From AWTP1-13 sp035714005 (lineage in GTDB: Bacteria > Pseudomonadota > Alphaproteobacteria > Rhizobiales > Hyphomicrobiaceae), in NCBI GenBank assembly GCA_035714005.1, contig DASTMQ010000557.1, forward strand, positions 1 through 10,356: DNA of 10,356 nt, given 5' to 3'. The notes under the pieces were generated by a model that saw nothing but the letters and a program-made list of their open reading frames with translations, did no database searches and was not told the origin of the DNA. The translations under genes were made by a program, and so were the position numbers. This document shows, one piece after another, positions 7,298 to 10,356 of the stretch (its first letter is position 1; the number at the start of each line of letters is the position of its first letter).

Positions 7298-7334
7298 CCG
7301 TTACAGCACCACCATTAAAGCATCCATTACAGCA
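7298..7334 (-). repeat. Short direct repeat (TGCTGTAAYGG) spanning the livG stop
   Basis: On the minus strand the 11-base sequence TGCTGTAATGG, which contains the livG stop codon, recurs 26 bases later as TGCTGTAACGG with one mismatch, inside the livG-livF gap. It looks like a small local duplication of the livG end; no function is evident. Confidence 0.4.
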
Positions 7335-8100
7335 GGCTTGCCCGCCGGCGCCCCATGTAGGCCTCCTGCACGGCCGGATCGGCAGCAACCGCGGCAAACG
7401 AGCCCTCGGCCAACCGCCGCCCCTCCGCCAGCACGATCACGTGGTCGCAGAGCCGCGCCACCATATCCAAGTGATGCTCGATCAACAGGATGGTAATGCC
7501 CTCGCCCACGAGCGCCTTGAGGTGGGCGCCAATTTCCCGCGCCAGCGTTGGATTGACGCCGGCAACCGGCTCGTCGAGCAAGATCAGTTTGGGTTCGCGC
7601 ATCAGCACACGGCCAATTTCAAGCAGCTTTTTTTGCCCTCCCGACAGGTCGGACGCCGGCTGCGTCAGCACCGCGTAGAGATTGAGCCGCCGAGCGATGC
7701 GCACGGCGCGGGCGACCAGCGCCTCCTCCTGGCGGCGGGCCGCGGCCGGCCGCAGCACGGCCGCAAGCAAGCGCTCGCCCCGTTGCTGCGGGGCATAGAG
7801 CATCAGGTTTTCGATCACCGACAGCCGCGGCAGGCCGCGGGCAATCTGAAAGGTGCGCGCCAAACCCCTGTTGGCAACCTGATCGGGCCGCAAGCCGGCG
7901 ATATCGGCGCCGGCGAAGACGATGCGGCCGCGATCGGGCGGCACCGCGCCGGTGATGCAATTGAAAAGCGTGGTCTTGCCGGCGCCGTTCGGACCGATCA
8001 GGCCGGTGATGGCATGAGCCTTGACCTCAAGGTCAACGCCGCTCAGGGCTTCGACGCCATAAAAGCTGCGCTCGACGCCCTTCACCTGCAACAGCGCCAT
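7327..8100 (-). CDS. livG: Liv-type ABC transporter ATP-binding protein, LivG family
   Basis: The partner ATPase to LivF, acting at the cytoplasmic face of LivHM. From the ATG at 8100 the protein has 257 residues: Walker A GPNGAGKT (36-43), Q-loop in RTFQ (Q85), signature LSGGQ (152-156), Walker B LILLDEP (172-178) with D176 and E177, H-loop in IEHH (H209), and the LivG-type C-terminus with a VQEAYMGRR element (244-252). An in-frame ATG at 8124 would add eight residues (MANDPGDA). I prefer 8100 because the family usually starts MALLxVxG and a GGGGGA stretch lies upstream at a usable distance, while the GAGGA before 8124 is about 16 bases away; the evidence is not decisive. It follows the serine hydrolase gene by 36 bases (12 with the longer start), consistent with co-transcription. 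Confidence 0.95.
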   Translation of the reverse strand: MALLQVKGVERSFYGVEALSGVDLEVKAHAITGLIGPNGAGKTTLFNCITGAVPPDRGRIVFAGADIAGLRPDQVANRGLARTFQIARGLPRLSVIENLMLYAPQQRGERLLAAVLRPAAARRQEEALVARAVRIARRLNLYAVLTQPASDLSGGQKKLLEIGRVLMREPKLILLDEPVAGVNPTLAREIGAHLKALVGEGITILLIEHHLDMVARLCDHVIVLAEGRRLAEGSFAAVAADPAVQEAYMGRRRASLL

Positions 8101-8136
8101 CGCATCCCCCGGATCGTTGGCCATAGCGGGCGTCGA

Positions 8137-9975
8137 CTATTCCTCATCGACGCAGGGCAAAGCCAGGCACGATGGCTGTCGCGCGCCGTGATGGATCAGG
8201 AGCGATGGCGGTCGGCCGTGGGGTACCTGCACCACGTGATCGGCGTCGGCCCCGGAGATGGCAAGGCGCACGCGGCTGCCGGCGCGGAACTTCCAAGCGA
8301 CCGGCAGCAGCGCGAAGGTCATTTCCACGGCTTTGCCCGGCGGCAGGGTTGCTGCGTCCGCGCGCGCAAACGTGCGCCAGGGCCAGGTCGTGCGGTGATG
8401 GGGAGGACAGGCTGCGGTTTTTCGGTGCAGGGCACGCAAGGCACCCTCGGTGACGTAGCGGCAGCGACCGTCCGGCTCCACATCTTCCAGGTAGACGTGC
8501 AGCGCCGCATCCGGTTGATCGGCCTCGAGCCACAACGTCGCCAGCGCATGCCCGGCTAGCAGCAGCGGCTGCTGCAGGGGCGCGGAGGTGTAAAGCAGCA
8601 GGGCTGCATCGCGCCCCTGCCAGTCGGCGTAGTATTGCGGCGTGTCAATGGCGGCGATGCGTTCATAACGCGTCATGTGCCCGCTGCCGAAGGCAAAGGA
8701 GGCCTTGTAGGCGTCCTGGCTCGCCGCCCGCGGCGCCTCCACAAGGCTGCCGGCCGAGGCCAGATACAAGGTGCGGGTGGCGGTTTGCGGCGGCCAGCCC
8801 TGAGCCGTGCGCCAGCGTTCAGCGCCGAGCGCGAAGTAGTGCACGCGCGCCTCACGCTCAAGCCCCGTCGGCAAGCCCATGAGATAGTGATCGAAAAAGC
8901 GCAAAACCTCGGCGGCCAGGGGAAACTCGGGCTCCTGGCGGCCGCGCCAAGGCGAGCCGTTGACACGCGCGCCATGGTCCCAGGGTCCCAGCAGCAAATG
9001 CCGCCGTTCGTTGTCGAGGGTGAGAAAGCGCGCGATCGCCCCGTTGGCGTAGCCGGCACCATCATACCAGCCGGAAACGGAATAGATGGCAACGCTGGCA
9101 TCAACGCCGTCGCAGTAGCCATAGGGGCTGAACGAGGCCGGCGTGATCGCCGGATCGGAGGCAAGCGCGTCGTCGCTGAAGCGAAACTCGCGGATGAATT
9201 CCGTCATCCGGAAATTGCCCCGATGCTCGGCGACGGCGGCACGCACGGCCTCCCCCTCGGGATCATCATCGACCGGCTGCGGGCCGGCGAGGTTTGGATC
9301 CTTGAAGTAGGCAAATTTGGCCAACAGCTCTCGGCGGTCTTGGTCGAGGGCCAGCATCAGCTCGTCGTAGGTCTCGGCCAAGCGATTGAGGAGGAGCCCC
9401 CCGGGGTAGTAGTGGTCCGCGTAGGTGTCCCAAACGGCAAACAGGGGAGCGATGGCCTTCACGGCCCGATGCCCGGTACTCGCCAGAAAGTCGGCGGCCG
9501 CCCCGACATAGGAAATGCCGGTGGCACCAAGCGATCCATTCGACCACGGCTGCCGCACGATCCAATCGGCAATCTCGGCATAATCCTGGCGCTCGGCCGG
9601 GGAGCGGAAGCTGTCGCGCGTGCCGAAGCTTGCTCCGGTACCGCGCACGTCGCACACCACCAGCGCATAGCCCCGGGGAACGAACAGGTCGCGCCATTTG
9701 CCGGCGTTGGGGCTGGCCTCGGTGGCGGCCGGCGCGCCCGCGGCGAGCCTGAACCGGCGATAATAGGGCGTGAAGATCACAATGGTCGGCAGCTCCGAGC
9801 CCGGCGCCGCCGGGCCCGCTTGCGGCAGATAAACGTCGATGGCAAGGCGGCAACCATCGCGCATGCGCACATAGTGCGAACAAGGTTGGCCGACGCCGAA
9901 GGTGGCGGGGCGCGCCGCGATGTAGTCGGCCGGCGAAAGGCGCCAGCCCTCCCCGGATTTGACCGCGTCAGCCAC
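8137..9975 (-). CDS. CocE/NonD family serine hydrolase (X-Pro dipeptidyl-peptidase S15-like)
   Basis: Predicted alpha/beta-hydrolase of the CocE/NonD family, which includes cocaine esterase, glutaryl-acylase-like enzymes and X-Pro dipeptidyl-peptidases and cleaves esters or amides. With the GTG start at 9975 it has 612 residues. An N-terminal MRDGCRLAIDVYLP strand (38-51) leads to FTPYY (oxyanion tyrosine region, about 68-72), DVRGTGAS (109-116), the nucleophile elbow GISYVG (153-158, S155), SGWYDG (301-306, D305) and LGPWDHG (329-335, H334), giving a complete Ser-Asp-His triad. A C-terminal jelly-roll domain follows (about 455-595). No signal peptide is seen, so it is probably cytoplasmic. 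The frame extends to a TTG at 10032 (631 residues); GTG is preferred because AAGGGG lies 9 bases before it. As first gene of the operon, beside a Liv importer and amidohydrolases, it probably opens an imported ester or amide; the substrate is unknown. Confidence 0.92.
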   Translation of the reverse strand: MADAVKSGEGWRLSPADYIAARPATFGVGQPCSHYVRMRDGCRLAIDVYLPQAGPAAPGSELPTIVIFTPYYRRFRLAAGAPAATEASPNAGKWRDLFVPRGYALVVCDVRGTGASFGTRDSFRSPAERQDYAEIADWIVRQPWSNGSLGATGISYVGAAADFLASTGHRAVKAIAPLFAVWDTYADHYYPGGLLLNRLAETYDELMLALDQDRRELLAKFAYFKDPNLAGPQPVDDDPEGEAVRAAVAEHRGNFRMTEFIREFRFSDDALASDPAITPASFSPYGYCDGVDASVAIYSVSGWYDGAGYANGAIARFLTLDNERRHLLLGPWDHGARVNGSPWRGRQEPEFPLAAEVLRFFDHYLMGLPTGLEREARVHYFALGAERWRTAQGWPPQTATRTLYLASAGSLVEAPRAASQDAYKASFAFGSGHMTRYERIAAIDTPQYYADWQGRDAALLLYTSAPLQQPLLLAGHALATLWLEADQPDAALHVYLEDVEPDGRCRYVTEGALRALHRKTAACPPHHRTTWPWRTFARADAATLPPGKAVEMTFALLPVAWKFRAGSRVRLAISGADADHVVQVPHGRPPSLLIHHGARQPSCLALPCVDEE

Positions 9976-9984
9976 GGAAAATCG

Positions 9985-9990
9985 CCCCTT
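9985..9990 (-). promoter_or_regulatory. Ribosome-binding site deciding the hydrolase start (GTG at 9975)
   Basis: AAGGGG on the minus strand, 9 bases upstream of the GTG at 9975, is the best-spaced Shine-Dalgarno-like sequence for the serine hydrolase. The match to AGGAGG is imperfect, so the call is moderate. Confidence 0.45.
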
Positions 9991-10048
9991 AATGTTGAAC
10001 TGCGTATCACCCGAGGGGCAATTCTTCCGCAAGGCTTCGGGGATGTCA

Positions 10049-10054
10049 CCTCCT
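10049..10054 (-). promoter_or_regulatory. Perfect AGGAGG without a well-placed usual start codon
   Basis: AGGAGG on the minus strand lies 16 bases before the in-frame TTG at 10032, too far for efficient initiation. At normal spacing the only in-frame candidate is an ATC codon at 10044. It may be a chance match, or it may mean that the hydrolase begins further upstream than the GTG I chose. Confidence 0.35.
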
Positions 10055-10067
10055 GCCTCGGGCGCAA

Positions 10068-10116
10068 GCCTTTTTCTTGACCCTTTTTCCTGACCTGGAC
10101 CCTTTTCTTGACCTGG
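10068..10116 (-). repeat. Imperfect purine-rich tandem repeat, three GTCARGAAAA(A)GG units
   Basis: Read on the minus strand, the units CCAGGTCAAGAAAAGGGT and CCAGGTCAGGAAAAAGGGT are followed by a partial third unit, TCAAGAAAAAGGC. The shared core GTCARGAAAA(A)GG recurs with start-to-start spacings of 18 and 13 bases. It lies in the gap between the upstream CxxC protein and the serine hydrolase, 93 bases before the preferred GTG, a position where an operator or mRNA leader element could act. It is also in the open frame of the hydrolase, encoding PGQEKG twice, but no usual start codon precedes it in that frame. Slippage-generated simple repeat is the plain alternative. Confidence 0.6.
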
Positions 10117-10179
10117 CCATGGCGCGCGGCAGGAGGCGCGGCGCCGCCGCGTCGCCAGGGTGCCCGTCAGGCCTGCTTA

Positions 10180-10356
10180 TCAATGAGCGTCGGCACGCCG
10201 CTGCGGCAATTGCTGGGCGCGCGTTCCAGCAAACGGGGTCGCCGGCGCCGGTGCCGGTTTGAGGTAGGCGTCCTTCAGGGCATGCTCGCGGCCGCAGACC
10301 GTGCACCTGAGGGTTTGGGTATGCTGGGCGAGGTCGATCAGCGCCTCGGCATCGAT
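10180..10356 (-). CDS. Unrecognised protein with CxxC motif, C-terminal part, cut by window edge
   Basis: The frame enters from the window edge and runs 58 codons to a TGA immediately followed by TAA (10182-10177). The visible part has a likely helix (EALIDLAQHTQ, 4-14), then RCTVCGREH (17-25) with C18 and C21 as in a zinc knuckle or ribbon half, then a low-complexity tail rich in proline and alanine (KPAPAPATP, 33-41) and a polar, basic end. The ordered start, the CxxC and the double stop favour a real gene end over a shadow frame. I do not recognise the family; half of a zinc-ribbon or a small regulatory protein are options. It is on the same strand as the operon, but the 204-base gap means it may be a separate unit. 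Confidence 0.5.
   Translation of the reverse strand: MDAEALIDLAQHTQTLRCTVCGREHALKDAYLKPAPAPATPFAGTRAQQLPQRRADAH

Noticed and set aside
6290..8559. 329- and 372-codon plus-strand frames
   Set aside because: Antisense to livF, the binding-protein N-terminus, livG and the hydrolase C-terminus; no domain signal.
10003..10032. Possible promoter TTGCGG with TGATAC after 17 bases before the hydrolase
   Set aside because: Both boxes match the consensus poorly; not strong enough to annotate.
8635..10080. 481-codon open frame on the plus strand
   Set aside because: Antisense to the serine hydrolase with intact catalytic motifs; a shadow frame.
10110..10176. Rho-independent terminator after the CxxC gene
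   Set aside because: Short GC palindromes such as GCGGCGCCGC and CAGGCCTG occur, but no longer stem followed by a U-run.

Overview
This is a GC-rich window in which every supported gene lies on the minus strand. Base composition, codon use and gene types (a Liv-type importer, a TAT-type binding protein, amidohydrolases with closest remembered relatives in soil bacteria and alphaproteobacteria) suggest a soil or rhizosphere proteobacterium, probably an alphaproteobacterium of the Rhizobiales kind. That placement is inference; no rRNA or tRNA is present to anchor it. The long open frames on the plus strand and in other minus frames are GC-driven shadows of these genes.

Layout in the direction of transcription (high to low coordinates). 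10356-10180: C-terminal 58 residues of an unrecognised protein with a CxxC motif. 10179-9976: a roughly 200-base gap with an imperfect purine-rich tandem repeat and two competing ribosome-binding sites. 9975-8137: CocE/NonD-type serine hydrolase. 8100-7327 and 7285-6578: the two ATPases (LivG, LivF) of a branched-chain amino acid/amide type ABC importer. 6519-5320: its periplasmic binding protein, with a twin-arginine-like signal. 5268-4408 and 4385-3450: its two permeases (LivH, LivM). 3437-2922: a small stand-alone GAF-domain protein. 2870-1635 and 1630-395: two tandem, gap-free paralogous amidohydrolases (about 68% identical by hand count). 381-1: the N-terminal part of a permease of the spermidine/putrescine (PotC-like) family, cut by the window edge.

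Gaps between neighbours are 4 to 58 bases, with no convincing internal terminator, so 9975-1 reads as one operon of ten genes. A complete Liv-type importer sits beside three predicted hydrolases and the beginning of a second, unrelated importer. The simplest reading is uptake and breakdown of a small peptide, amide or ester: the binding protein captures the substrate, LivFGHM imports it, and the serine hydrolase and the two carboxypeptidase/dipeptidase-like amidohydrolases cleave it in the cytoplasm. The GAF protein could sense the substrate or a product. The actual substrate cannot be read from the sequence. There is no CRISPR array, mobile element, RNA gene or attachment site that I can support.
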